From DATFVA01 sp963743325 (GTDB lineage Bacteria; Bacteroidota; Ignavibacteria; Ignavibacteriales; Ignavibacteriaceae), in NCBI GenBank assembly GCA_963743325.1, contig CAVUOZ010000005.1, positions 62,001-126,000 on the forward strand: 64,000 bases of DNA. Reading direction: 5' to 3'. Below, piece by piece: positions 10,100 through 18,575 of this stretch. The stretch's first letter is position 1. Each line of letters opens with the position of its first letter. The notes below the pieces were generated by a model. That model had not been told where the DNA came from, did no database searches, and was given only the letters and a program-made list of their open reading frames with translations. The position numbers and the translations under genes were made by a program.

Positions 10100-10683
10100 C
10101 TACGCAGGTATTTTGGCTTTCCAATAATTTCTGATACAACAATATAATCCTGTAAGGTGCCGGGTGAATATAATTTTTCCCGCAATTCATTTAAAGGAAA
10201 TAATACCTCCTTGTTGCGCTCCGCAAGCATACGTTCGAATTTTTCTGCTTCTTTTTCTATAACTGAATCAACTGCAGGAGCCCGTTTAAAGGGAGTAATA
10301 CTGTGCCAGCTCCGATTAAGCTGAATTTCATCTGCGGATTGCTCATGCGATTCTTTATCCAGGGAGTGCCATTCCTCATCTTCAACGTGCTCCTTCCGGG
10401 GCACCTTTCTCATCTTCGCTTTTTCTATCTCTGATTCCATTCTCCGCCGGCCTGTAGAATTGTCTTCACCTTTAAAGAGACCTTCAATCTCTTTCAGAAT
10501 ATCATATTCACTCTGCTTTTCGTTTTGTGCATAACCCGATGCGGGATTTGTATTGTCTTTTTCAGTATCCCGTGAATTTGCTGGACGGGGCGGAGCTTCT
10601 CCTTTATTCTTTTTCCTGAATAAAGAATTAAGAAAAGCAAAGATTATTATCAGGTAAATTATTATTTGAAAATAATCATCCAT
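10096..10683 (-). CDS. Hypothetical membrane-anchored protein
   Basis: 195 aa, function not recognised. An N-terminal transmembrane helix (about residues 5-21, I-I-I-Y-L-I-I-I-F-A-F) is followed by a basic R-K-K-N-K-G stretch, then a long, highly charged and probably partly disordered cytoplasmic region with a coiled-coil-like segment near E-R-M-L-A-E-R-N-K-E. It sits 6 bp after floA and overlaps the helicase start by 4 bp, so the three genes are co-transcribed. The link to FloA suggests a membrane-microdomain partner, which is inference from position only. Confidence 0.8.
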   Translation of the reverse strand: MDDYFQIIIYLIIIFAFLNSLFRKKNKGEAPPRPANSRDTEKDNTNPASGYAQNEKQSEYDILKEIEGLFKGEDNSTGRRRMESEIEKAKMRKVPRKEHVEDEEWHSLDKESHEQSADEIQLNRSWHSITPFKRAPAVDSVIEKEAEKFERMLAERNKEVLFPLNELREKLYSPGTLQDYIVVSEIIGKPKYLRR

Positions 10684-10689
10684 AAGCCG

Positions 10690-11670
10690 TTATTCTTTTT
10701 TTCTTTCCGGTTTTGAGATTGCATTTCTCATATCTGTATCTGACTGAATATTCTTCATCCCGTAATAGTCCATTATTCCAAGATTTCCTGATCTGAATGC
10801 TTCTGCCATAGCTTTAGGAATCTCAGCTTCAGCTTCAACTACTCTTGCCCGCTGTTTGGCTACTTCGGCTATATTCTCCTGTTCGGTTGCAACGGCTGCA
10901 GCTCTTCTTTCCTCTGCTTTGGCCCGCGCAATCTTCAGATCTGCTTCTGCCTGGTCAGTCTGCAGTTTTGCCCCGATATTTTCACCGACATCCACATCTG
11001 CGATATCTATTGAAAGTATCTCGAATGCGGTACCTGAATCAAGTCCTTTTGCCAGCACACTTTTGGAAATTCTATCGGGGTTCTCGAGCACGTGTTTATG
11101 AGAATCGCTCGAACCAATAGTAGATACAATTCCTTCTCCTACTCTTGCCAGTATTGTCGCTTCACCTGCACCACCGACAAGTCTTTCAATGTTTGCACGC
11201 ACAGTTATTCTTGCGATTGCTTTTAACTGAATGCCGTCTTTAGCCACTGCAGCGACCACGGGAGTTTCAACAACTTTCGGAATTACTGACATTTTGACAG
11301 CTTCTAAGACATCTCTGCCTGCCAAATCGATCGCAGTTGCACGCTCAAATGTCAAACCCAGGTTTGCCTTATCGGCAGAAACCAAAGCATTGATTACTTT
11401 TACAACATTACCTCCGGCAAGATAATGAGCTTCAAGTTTATTCTGTTCCACCTTAATTCCGGCTTTTGTTGCTGTTATCATGCTTCTTACTATGACAACA
11501 GGGGGAACTTTTCTCAGGCGCATCCCTATTAAATCTTTAAAGATCTTTAGTTTTACCCCTGAAAAATAAGCGGTAATAAATAATCCTATTGGAACAAAAT
11601 ATAGGAAAACGATTAAAAATAGTATTATCGCTATTATTATTACTATTGACAGTCCTGTTAGTGCTTCCAT
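10690..11670 (-). CDS. floA: Flotillin-like protein FloA
   Basis: 326 aa, the usual length for the FloA (YqfA/UPF0365) family. An N-terminal hydrophobic hairpin (about residues 5-35, I-V-I-I-I-A-I-I-L-F-L-I) anchors it in the membrane. The SPFH-like core includes R-L-R-K-V-P-P and V-G-G-A-G-E-A-T-I-L-A-R-V-G-E-G-I-V-S-T-I-G, and an Ala/Glu-rich coiled coil (about residues 230-290) promotes oligomerisation. In Bacillus this family scaffolds functional membrane microdomains. The usual NfeD partner is not adjacent; the downstream genes are a hypothetical membrane protein and a helicase. Confidence 0.93.
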   Translation of the reverse strand: MEALTGLSIVIIIAIILFLIVFLYFVPIGLFITAYFSGVKLKIFKDLIGMRLRKVPPVVIVRSMITATKAGIKVEQNKLEAHYLAGGNVVKVINALVSADKANLGLTFERATAIDLAGRDVLEAVKMSVIPKVVETPVVAAVAKDGIQLKAIARITVRANIERLVGGAGEATILARVGEGIVSTIGSSDSHKHVLENPDRISKSVLAKGLDSGTAFEILSIDIADVDVGENIGAKLQTDQAEADLKIARAKAEERRAAAVATEQENIAEVAKQRARVVEAEAEIPKAMAEAFRSGNLGIMDYYGMKNIQSDTDMRNAISKPERKKE

Positions 11671-12046
11671 CTGAGAGATCTCCCAAGAATATTTAATTGG
11701 ATTTTAATTTTACTATATATTTACTTTATTAGCAATAAATGGATAGGTTTTTAGACGGCATTTTTTCCGATATTTTGACATTTCAATATTATTGTCTTAC
11801 TTTTTTCGGGAATTAACACTAAGTAGTGGTAAAGTCAATTGACGCAACATTCCTGATTTTATGTGGTATAATAATTGTTTGCTTATTAAAAAACTGTCAA
11901 TCTGAAAGTTTTAAGCAAATATTAATAATAATAACGAGCGGTTTTTTGAATTTATGTTATCTTGATTGCAGTATTATCTATTTATATATTAACAAGAGTT
12001 GTTTAGCATAAGAGTAAAAAAACTCACTTGAAAGCAAGGAAACATT
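11671..12046. other. Divergent intergenic region between floA and clpC
   Basis: AT-rich and presumably carrying promoters in both directions. A 61-codon frame at 11826-12011 has no ribosome-binding site and no family resemblance, so it is not called. No CtsR or CIRCE-type operator was found before clpC. A GGA-containing Shine-Dalgarno lies near 12037. Confidence 0.5.
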
Positions 12047-14557
12047 ATGGACGGAAATTTCTCAGACAGACTTCAGGATGTAATCAGGCTAAGTCGTGAG
12101 GAAGCCTTACGACTGGGGCATGATTATATAGGTACTGAGCATTTATTGTTAGGAATAATCAGGGAAGGTCAGGGAGTAGCTGTCAGAATTCTAAGGAATC
12201 TTGATTGCGATCTTATGAAACTTAAGAAAGCAATTGAAGATACAGTTAGAACTTCAGGCGGTACTTTAACAATCGGAAATATACCACTTACCAAACAGGC
12301 TGAAAAAGTTTTAAAGATTACACAGATAGAATCAAAAATATATAAGGCTGATGTTATCGGAACTGAACATTTACTTCTCTCACTTTTGAGAGATGAAGAT
12401 AATATCGCAACGCAGATACTTCATCAGTTTAATGTAACATATGATTCTGCGAGAGCCGAATTAAATTCGATGCTGAGCAGTAAAAATCCAAAGGATCCAT
12501 CGGGAGCAGTTCCTCCTGCTGATAAAAAAGTTGAGCGTACAAAAACTCCGGTTCTCGATAATTTTGGCCGTGATCTTACTAAGCTTGCTCTGGAAGATAA
12601 GCTTGACCCGGTTGTCGGCAGAGAGAAGGAGATTGAACGTGTCGCTCAAATCCTGAGCAGAAGGAAAAAGAATAACCCTGTTCTTATTGGTGAGCCCGGC
12701 GTGGGTAAAACAGCTATCGCTGAAGGTCTTGCCCTGAGGATTATGCAGAGGAAAGTACCCAGAATACTTCAGGAAAAGAGAGTAGTGACCCTGGATCTTG
12801 CCGGTCTGGTGGCAGGAACTAAATACCGCGGTCAGTTCGAAGAAAGAATGAAAGCTCTGATGAATGAGCTTGAAAAAGCTAAAGATGTAATTCTTTTTAT
12901 AGATGAGCTTCACACTATTGTCGGGGCTGGTGGTGCATCAGGGTCGCTTGATGCTTCAAATATGTTTAAGCCCGCACTTGCACGCGGGGATATTCAGTGT
13001 ATCGGCGCCACTACCCTGGATGAATACCGCAAATATATTGAGACTGATGGGGCACTCGACAGAAGATTCCAGAAAGTTATGGTAGAGCCCCCGAGCTATG
13101 AAGAAACTCTGCAGATTCTTAATAACATTAAGTTTAAATATGAAGAACATCATCACGTACGCTATAGTTCGGATGCTATTGATTCAGCAGTCCGTTTAAG
13201 TAACAGGTATATAACTGACAGGCATTTGCCCGATAAGGCAATAGATGTCATTGACGAAGCGGGTTCAAGGGTTCATATGGGTAACTTTGAGGTTCCCCAG
13301 GATGTTCTTGATCTTGAAGAAAGTATTGAAAAAGTAAGAGTGGAAAAAGCTGCTGTAGTTAAACGTCAGGATTATGAGGAAGCGGCAAGATTAAGAGATA
13401 AAGAAAGAAATCTTCAGTCAGATCTTGAAATAGCACGCAGAGAATGGGAAGCTAAAACCAAAGACCTGGTTCACGATGTCAGTGAAGAAGATATCGCGAC
13501 TGTAGTTGCAATGATGACTGGTATTCCTGTCAACCGTGTTGCTCAGACTGAATCTGAAAAACTTCTTACTATGCCTGACGCTTTGAGGAAGCAAATTGTC
13601 GGCCAGGATGAAGCTGTTGGTAAGCTTACTAAGGCCATACGCAGAACGAGAGCCGGGCTGAAGAATCCGAACAGACCTATTGGAAGTTTTATTTTCCTCG
13701 GACCTACCGGTGTCGGGAAAACAGAATTATGCAAGGCTCTTGCCCGTTATCTTTTTGACAGTGAGAATGCACTGATCAGAATTGATATGAGTGAGTATAT
13801 GGAGAAATTCTCTCTGTCAAGACTGGTTGGAGCGCCTCCCGGATACGTAGGATATGAAGAAGGCGGTCAGCTTACAGAGAAAGTGCGCAGGAGACCTTAT
13901 TCAGTTGTACTTTTTGATGAGATTGAAAAAGCTCACCCTGATATATTCAGCATCCTTCTTCAGGTACTGGATGACGGAATGCTTACTGACAGTCTTGGAA
14001 GAAAAGTTGATTTCAAGAATACGATTATAATTATGACATCAAACATCGGTGCAAGAGATATAAAGAATATCAGTTCCTTCGGTTTTGGAGGAGAAAGTGC
14101 GGCCGACAGGTATTCGAGTTTGAAGAATACTGTAGAAGAAGCGATGAGGAAGCTGTTTAATCCTGAATTTTTGAACCGTGTAGATGAAACCATTGTCTTC
14201 AGAAACCTGGAAAAAGAAGACATCCTTCAGATTATAGATATTGAGATGAAGGAACTCCATAAAAATATTCATGATAACAAAATGGAACTGACGCTGGATC
14301 AGACTGCAAAAGAATTTCTCGTTGAAAAAGGATTCGATCAGAAATTCGGCGCCAGACCTTTAAGAAGGGCTATTCAGAAATATGTTGAAGATCCTGTAGC
14401 TGAAGAAATCCTCAGAGCTAAGTTCAAAGATGGTTCTAAGATCGTAGCAAAACATGTTGAAAACATGGAAGAGCTCATATTTGTAAACGAGAACATGGAT
14501 ATACATCTCACGGATGAAGCAGAAGAGCAGCCGGGAAAAGGTGAATCCGGATCATAG
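12047..14557 (+). CDS. clpC: ATP-dependent Clp protease ATP-binding subunit ClpC
   Basis: 836 aa, full family length. Two Clp-N repeats (about residues 5-145) precede AAA domain 1 (Walker A G-E-P-G-V-G-K-T at 215-222, Walker B I-L-F-I-D-E-L-H). A UVR/middle domain (D-Y-E-E-A-A-R-L-R-D-K-E near 445-460) separates it from AAA domain 2 (G-P-T-G-V-G-K-T at 552-559, V-V-L-F-D-E-I-E-K-A-H) and the C-terminal D2-small domain. ClpC is a hexameric unfoldase that feeds substrates to ClpP; no clpP is in the window. The UVR linker separates ClpC from ClpA and ClpB. A terminator follows directly. Confidence 0.97.
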   Translation: MDGNFSDRLQDVIRLSREEALRLGHDYIGTEHLLLGIIREGQGVAVRILRNLDCDLMKLKKAIEDTVRTSGGTLTIGNIPLTKQAEKVLKITQIESKIYKADVIGTEHLLLSLLRDEDNIATQILHQFNVTYDSARAELNSMLSSKNPKDPSGAVPPADKKVERTKTPVLDNFGRDLTKLALEDKLDPVVGREKEIERVAQILSRRKKNNPVLIGEPGVGKTAIAEGLALRIMQRKVPRILQEKRVVTLDLAGLVAGTKYRGQFEERMKALMNELEKAKDVILFIDELHTIVGAGGASGSLDASNMFKPALARGDIQCIGATTLDEYRKYIETDGALDRRFQKVMVEPPSYEETLQILNNIKFKYEEHHHVRYSSDAIDSAVRLSNRYITDRHLPDKAIDVIDEAGSRVHMGNFEVPQDVLDLEESIEKVRVEKAAVVKRQDYEEAARLRDKERNLQSDLEIARREWEAKTKDLVHDVSEEDIATVVAMMTGIPVNRVAQTESEKLLTMPDALRKQIVGQDEAVGKLTKAIRRTRAGLKNPNRPIGSFIFLGPTGVGKTELCKALARYLFDSENALIRIDMSEYMEKFSLSRLVGAPPGYVGYEEGGQLTEKVRRRPYSVVLFDEIEKAHPDIFSILLQVLDDGMLTDSLGRKVDFKNTIIIMTSNIGARDIKNISSFGFGGESAADRYSSLKNTVEEAMRKLFNPEFLNRVDETIVFRNLEKEDILQIIDIEMKELHKNIHDNKMELTLDQTAKEFLVEKGFDQKFGARPLRRAIQKYVEDPVAEEILRAKFKDGSKIVAKHVENMEELIFVNENMDIHLTDEAEEQPGKGESGS

Positions 14558-14589
14558 TTTGTGTGAACCGTAACATTATAAAAACGAAT

Positions 14590-14621
14590 AAGGCGTATTT
14601 CTTTTAATACGCCTTTTTTTT
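14590..14621 (+). terminator. Rho-independent terminator of clpC
   Basis: Inverted repeat AAGGCGTATT / AATACGCCTT with a short T-rich loop and a T8 tract, 32 bp after the clpC stop. Confidence 0.92.
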
Positions 14622-14672
14622 ATTTAGATTTCTCACGGTCAAAAGCCGGTTATAACGAACAAGGAGGCGATC

Positions 14673-14951
14673 ATGCAGGTACTGGATAAATCTAAAATAA
14701 TTGAAAAACTTGTCAACCTGAAAGGCTGGACATTTCAAAATAATCAGATAAGCAAAGAGTACGAATTAAAGGACTTTAAGGAAGCGCTTGGATTTGTTAA
14801 TAAGATAGGTGAAAGAGCAGAGCAAATGGATCATCATCCCGATATTTTTATACACGACTGGAATAAAGTCAGAATCACGGTTTCTACACACAGTGCAGGC
14901 GGCGTTACAGAGAACGATTTTAAGTTGGCTGAAAGGATTGAAAATATCTGA
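14673..14951 (+). CDS. phhB: 4a-hydroxytetrahydrobiopterin dehydratase (PCD/DCoH)
   Basis: 92 aa, standard length for pterin-4a-carbinolamine dehydratase. The hallmark M-D-H-H-P-D (His54-His55) and the later T-H-S-A-G-G-V-T (His73) motifs are present, as is the N-terminal L-K-G-W-T-F. The enzyme dehydrates 4a-hydroxytetrahydropterin in pterin-cofactor recycling; no phenylalanine hydroxylase is nearby, so its role here (recycling or the molybdopterin-related function seen in some bacteria) is open. The ATG follows AAGGAGG at 14661-14667. The TPR gene starts 2 bp after its stop, so phhB-TPR-pyrE probably form an operon. Confidence 0.93.
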   Translation: MQVLDKSKIIEKLVNLKGWTFQNNQISKEYELKDFKEALGFVNKIGERAEQMDHHPDIFIHDWNKVRITVSTHSAGGVTENDFKLAERIENI

Positions 14952-14953
14952 TT

Positions 14954-15265
14954 ATGAATAACAGACTGGAAGGGCTTCTCAATTTTTATAAAAAGGATCC
15001 AAACGATCCTTTTGTAATGTATGGCCTGGCACTTGAGTATATGTCCGAAAACGAGTGGCAAAAAGCCGAAGATTTTTTTGTTAAATTACTGGGACAAAAT
15101 CCTGATTATGTTGCCGGGTATCTTCAATATGCACAGCTAAAGGAAAAAGAGAATAAGATTGAGGAAGCTAAAGAACTTTATAAACGCGGGATAGAGGCAG
15201 CAAATAAATCAGGGGATAGAAAATCAGCTAAAGAAATGGAGGATTTCCTGGATGATCTCGGATGA
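14954..15265 (+). CDS. Small TPR-repeat protein
   Basis: 103 aa with two tetratricopeptide-like helical hairpins: residues about 20-50 (M-Y-G-L-A-L-E-Y ... W-Q-K-A-E-D-F-F) and about 55-90 (A-G-Y-L-Q-Y-A-Q-L-K ... I-E-E-A-K-E-L-Y-K-R-G). No signal peptide, so probably cytoplasmic protein-protein interaction. It begins 2 bp after phhB and overlaps pyrE by 14 bp. The partner is not evident. Confidence 0.85.
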   Translation: MNNRLEGLLNFYKKDPNDPFVMYGLALEYMSENEWQKAEDFFVKLLGQNPDYVAGYLQYAQLKEKENKIEEAKELYKRGIEAANKSGDRKSAKEMEDFLDDLG

Positions 15266-15836
15266 AAATAACATTCTTGAAATATTTAAAAAGACGGGGG
15301 CTCTTTTAGAGGGACATTTTCTACTTACATCGGGGCGCCACAGCAATAAGTATTTTCAGTGTGCTAAAGTATTACAATATCCTGAATATATGGAACAGGT
15401 CTGTAAAATTATCGCCGATTACTTTAAAGGTTTTGAAATAGATACTGTAATATCACCGGCCATGGGCGGGATAATAGTTGGGCAGGAAGTTGCCCGGCAG
15501 CTTAATAAAAGATCTATCTTTGCAGAAAGGGAGGATAAGAAGCTTACTCTCCGCCGTGGTTTTACCATAGATAAAGGAGAAAAGGTACTTGTCTGTGAAG
15601 ATGTAGTTACCACCGGCGGTTCTGTCTTTGAGGTTATAGATATTGTTAAGGAACAGGGAGGGGAAGTCGTGGGAGTGGGATACATTGTGGATAGAAGCAA
15701 CGGCAAAGTTAATTTTGGCTATCCGCAGAAAAGCACAATGAAAATGGAAGTCATTTCCTATACGCCTGAAGAATGCCCTTTATGCAAAGAAAAGATTCCG
15801 CTTGTTAAGCCGGGTTCAAGAAAAGTTATTGTTTAA
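15252..15836 (+). CDS. pyrE: Orotate phosphoribosyltransferase
   Basis: 194 aa. The PRPP-binding motif V-L-V-C-E-D-V-V-T-T-G-G-S-V lies at residues 112-125. The L-T-S-G-R-H-S-N-K-Y-F motif near the N-terminus, the flexible-loop E-R-E-D-K-K-L-T-L-R-R-G region and the C-terminal C-P-L-C-K ... P-G-S-R tail are typical of this PyrE subfamily. It converts orotate and PRPP to OMP in pyrimidine synthesis. The start inside the TPR gene gives a 14-bp overlap. Confidence 0.95.
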   Translation: MISDENNILEIFKKTGALLEGHFLLTSGRHSNKYFQCAKVLQYPEYMEQVCKIIADYFKGFEIDTVISPAMGGIIVGQEVARQLNKRSIFAEREDKKLTLRRGFTIDKGEKVLVCEDVVTTGGSVFEVIDIVKEQGGEVVGVGYIVDRSNGKVNFGYPQKSTMKMEVISYTPEECPLCKEKIPLVKPGSRKVIV

Positions 15837-15885
15837 TTATTATTATTTTTTAATCAATAAATATATTTTTTATTCGGGACTAAGT

Positions 15886-17154
15886 ATGAAAACCATTCTT
15901 ATATTACTCTTTACCTCAATTAGTCTTTTTTCCCAGATAGATTTTGATGAATATTTTACAGATAAAACCCTGCGTGTGGATTATTTCCATACAGGGGATA
16001 GTCTGAATGATTCCTATTCTATTGACGGGCTTAAAGAAGAACCCTACTGGGGAGGCTCCAAAACAAATCTTCTGGATACTTTTAATTATGGGAGATACGA
16101 AGTGAAAGTATTCAATCAGGAAGATGATAAACTTATTTATTCGAGAACATATTCAACATTATTTGATGAATGGCAGACAACTGATGAAGCAAAGCTCACG
16201 ACTAAAACTTTCAGTGAAACCGTTACTATGCCGTTTCCCAAAGAAAAAATAAGGATCGAATTTTACAGCCGGGATAGGGAAAATATCCTGCATAAAAAAT
16301 TTGAAAACAAAGTGGATCCGGATAATTATTTCATCTCTCATGAAAGACATTTTGAATTCCCGTCATTCGAGGTTGTAAACAATGGGGATCCTTCGGTTAA
16401 ACTTGATATTGTGCTGCTTCCGGAAGGGTATACCAAAGATGAAATGGAAGATTTTAAGAAAGACTGTCAGGAATTTGCAGGTTATCTTTTTGCTGTTTCA
16501 CCGTATTCCGAGAATAAAGATAAATTCAATATCTGGGGAGTAGAGGCTCCATCCCCTGAAGAGGGAACTGATATTCCTGCTGACGGCGTATGGAAAAAAA
16601 CTTTGATGAATACACAGTTCTATACTTTCGATCTTGAAAGATACCTGATGACATCGGATTATAAATCAGTCCGTGACCTTGCAGCAAACGCTCCGTATGA
16701 TCAGATATATATCCTTGTTAACTCCGATAAATACGGAGGCGGCTCTATATATAATTATTATTCGGTTTGTGTTAATAAAAATAAGTTCAGCGAATATGTC
16801 TTTACTCATGAGTTTGGACATGGACTGGCTTTCCTTGCCGATGAATATTATACATCGGATGTTGCATATAACGATTTTTATCCCCTTAATATTGAGCCCC
16901 TGGAACCTAATATAACAACACTTGTGAATTTTGATTTAAAATGGAAAGATATGATAGATAAGGATACTCCTGTTCCGACTCCTGATAACTCTAAGTACAA
17001 AGATAAAGTCGGAGCCTTTGAGGGAGGTGGCTATGTTGCTAAAGGTGTTTACCGCCCCAGAGAAGACTGCAGTATGAAAACGGCTACTGTTAATAATTTT
17101 TGTCCAGTCTGTAAACGGGCAATTCAGCAAATAATAGACTTTTATTCCCGGTAG
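15886..17154 (+). CDS. Secreted M64-family (IgA peptidase-like) metallopeptidase
   Basis: 422 aa from the ATG at 15886. The longer frame from 15802 overlaps pyrE and would bury the signal peptide (M-K-T-I-L-I-L-L-F-T-S-I-S-L-F-S) inside the protein. An N-terminal beta domain (M64_N-like) is followed by the catalytic domain with H-E-F-G-H-G-L-A (zinc ligands His308 and His312, catalytic Glu309) and the following L-A-D-E-Y. A C-terminal cluster (C-S-M-K ... F-C-P-V-C-K) is characteristic of M64 peptidases. The family includes the Clostridium ramosum IgA protease, but the substrate here is unknown. No T9SS sorting domain is present. Confidence 0.9.
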   Translation: MKTILILLFTSISLFSQIDFDEYFTDKTLRVDYFHTGDSLNDSYSIDGLKEEPYWGGSKTNLLDTFNYGRYEVKVFNQEDDKLIYSRTYSTLFDEWQTTDEAKLTTKTFSETVTMPFPKEKIRIEFYSRDRENILHKKFENKVDPDNYFISHERHFEFPSFEVVNNGDPSVKLDIVLLPEGYTKDEMEDFKKDCQEFAGYLFAVSPYSENKDKFNIWGVEAPSPEEGTDIPADGVWKKTLMNTQFYTFDLERYLMTSDYKSVRDLAANAPYDQIYILVNSDKYGGGSIYNYYSVCVNKNKFSEYVFTHEFGHGLAFLADEYYTSDVAYNDFYPLNIEPLEPNITTLVNFDLKWKDMIDKDTPVPTPDNSKYKDKVGAFEGGGYVAKGVYRPREDCSMKTATVNNFCPVCKRAIQQIIDFYSR

Positions 17155-17206
17155 GCAATCAGCTTCACTATTGTTTCCCTCTATAGGTAAGGTGAAGATT
17201 AAATCC

Positions 17207-17214
17207 TATATTTG
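17207..17214 (+). promoter_or_regulatory. Possible Bacteroidetes-type -7 promoter element
   Basis: TATATTTG fits the TAnnTTTG element of Bacteroidota-type sigma factors, 39 bp before the phosphatase ATG. No clear -33 TTTG box was assigned, so this is tentative. Confidence 0.35.
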
Positions 17215-17252
17215 TCCATTCCAAATTAGAATATTTAATAAATCCGCCTGTC

Positions 17253-18479
17253 ATGGATCAGAGAAAACTATATAAAACGGTCGAGGCCATCGCTTCACAA
17301 AAGTTTCCTTCAGAAGAGGGGATGTTGACTGAAGTATTAAACCAGATTATTGCAAATGAAGAAATAAATGTAACCGGGGGAAGAATCTGGAAATTGAAAG
17401 TCGATGAAGCCAGCTATGCCTTATTATATCAGACTGGTTCTATTGATACTATAAATCCTGATTTCAGGATCCTGATTGACGACTATCCTGTATTCGATTT
17501 TATTGCCAGGGAAAGAACAATATTAGGGAACGAAACTAACGAGGTTCTAAGGCAAAAAGGTATTTTCAAGTATTCGGCTTCAGGCGTCGGAGAGAAAATA
17601 AAATTAAATGATAAACCATATTATGAATACCTTCTTGCTTTAAACAGCGAAAACATAGATGAAAAATTCCGGATAACGCTCAATATAATAGCGACTGCCC
17701 TAACATCAAGGGTAAAACAAAGAAGGATATCATCTTCGGTTTATCACTTAAAGGCTGATCTTGATAAGGCGAGAGAATTACAGAAAAGCATTCTCCCGGC
17801 GCACGAGTATCACTTTTTTGATTATGAGCTTTTTGGCGTCACCAATCCCGCTGAAATTGTCGGGGGAGATTTCTTTGATTACCTCGAGGTAGGAGATGAA
17901 CGACTTGGGGTGACAGTCGGTGATGCTGCAAGTAAAGGTGTAAGCGCATCTGCTGAAGCGATGTACATTTCCGGTGCTTTAAGAATGGCCAGTAATTTTG
18001 AGATTAAGATCTCGCCTATGATGAAAAGAATGAACCAGCTTGTTAATAAAATATTTGCTGATGATAAATTCGCCTCTCTGTTCTATGGTGAACTTTCTCC
18101 TGATAAGAGCGGACTGTTCCTGTATGCAAATGCAGGCCATAATCCTCCTTTCTTTTTAGATTATGAAACGGATGAAATAAAAAATCTTGATCCTACAGGG
18201 CCGGTGCTCGGACCTACTCCCCATGGCAAATACACCGTAGATAATATCAATTTTCAAAAGAATGATATTCTTCTGATCTATTCGGATGGAGTTACAGAAG
18301 CCACAAACGGGAATTTTGATTTGTACGGGGAAAAACGTCTTCAGGAAATACTTAGAAAGATTAAAGCAAAAACTCCAAGGGAGATTACTTATGCAATTCT
18401 TGAAGATGTGATAAAATTTTCTAAGGATGCCCAATATTCTGATGATAAAACTTTAGTAGTTATCAAAAAGAATAATTGA
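17253..18479 (+). CDS. PP2C-type SpoIIE/RsbU serine phosphatase
   Basis: 408 aa. An N-terminal sensor-like domain (about residues 1-165, perhaps GAF-related) is followed by a short coiled coil (L-K-A-D-L-D-K-A-R-E-L-Q-K-S-I-L-P) and a SpoIIE phosphatase domain: G-G-D-F-F-D-Y, G-D-A-A-S-K-G-V-S-A-S, N-A-G-H-N-P-P, Y-S-D-G-V-T-E-A and a late D-D-K-T-L-V-V motif. These Asp residues bind Mn/Mg in PP2C enzymes. It probably dephosphorylates an anti-sigma-factor antagonist in a partner-switching pathway; no such partner is adjacent. Confidence 0.92.
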   Translation: MDQRKLYKTVEAIASQKFPSEEGMLTEVLNQIIANEEINVTGGRIWKLKVDEASYALLYQTGSIDTINPDFRILIDDYPVFDFIARERTILGNETNEVLRQKGIFKYSASGVGEKIKLNDKPYYEYLLALNSENIDEKFRITLNIIATALTSRVKQRRISSSVYHLKADLDKARELQKSILPAHEYHFFDYELFGVTNPAEIVGGDFFDYLEVGDERLGVTVGDAASKGVSASAEAMYISGALRMASNFEIKISPMMKRMNQLVNKIFADDKFASLFYGELSPDKSGLFLYANAGHNPPFFLDYETDEIKNLDPTGPVLGPTPHGKYTVDNINFQKNDILLIYSDGVTEATNGNFDLYGEKRLQEILRKIKAKTPREITYAILEDVIKFSKDAQYSDDKTLVVIKKNN

Positions 18480-18575
18480 TTTAAGTAATAGCTCCCTGTA
18501 CAGATTTAACTTCTTCAAAGAAATTTTCCTCTAATTTGATTATTATTTAACCGTACATTTCAAAAAGGTTAAAAA

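Noticed and set aside
11826..12011. 61-codon frame upstream of clpC
   Set aside because: No ribosome-binding site, no family resemblance, and it lies in an AT-rich divergent promoter region.
15802..15885. Upstream extension of the M64 peptidase
   Set aside because: Overlaps pyrE and would put 28 residues before a clean signal peptide at 15886.
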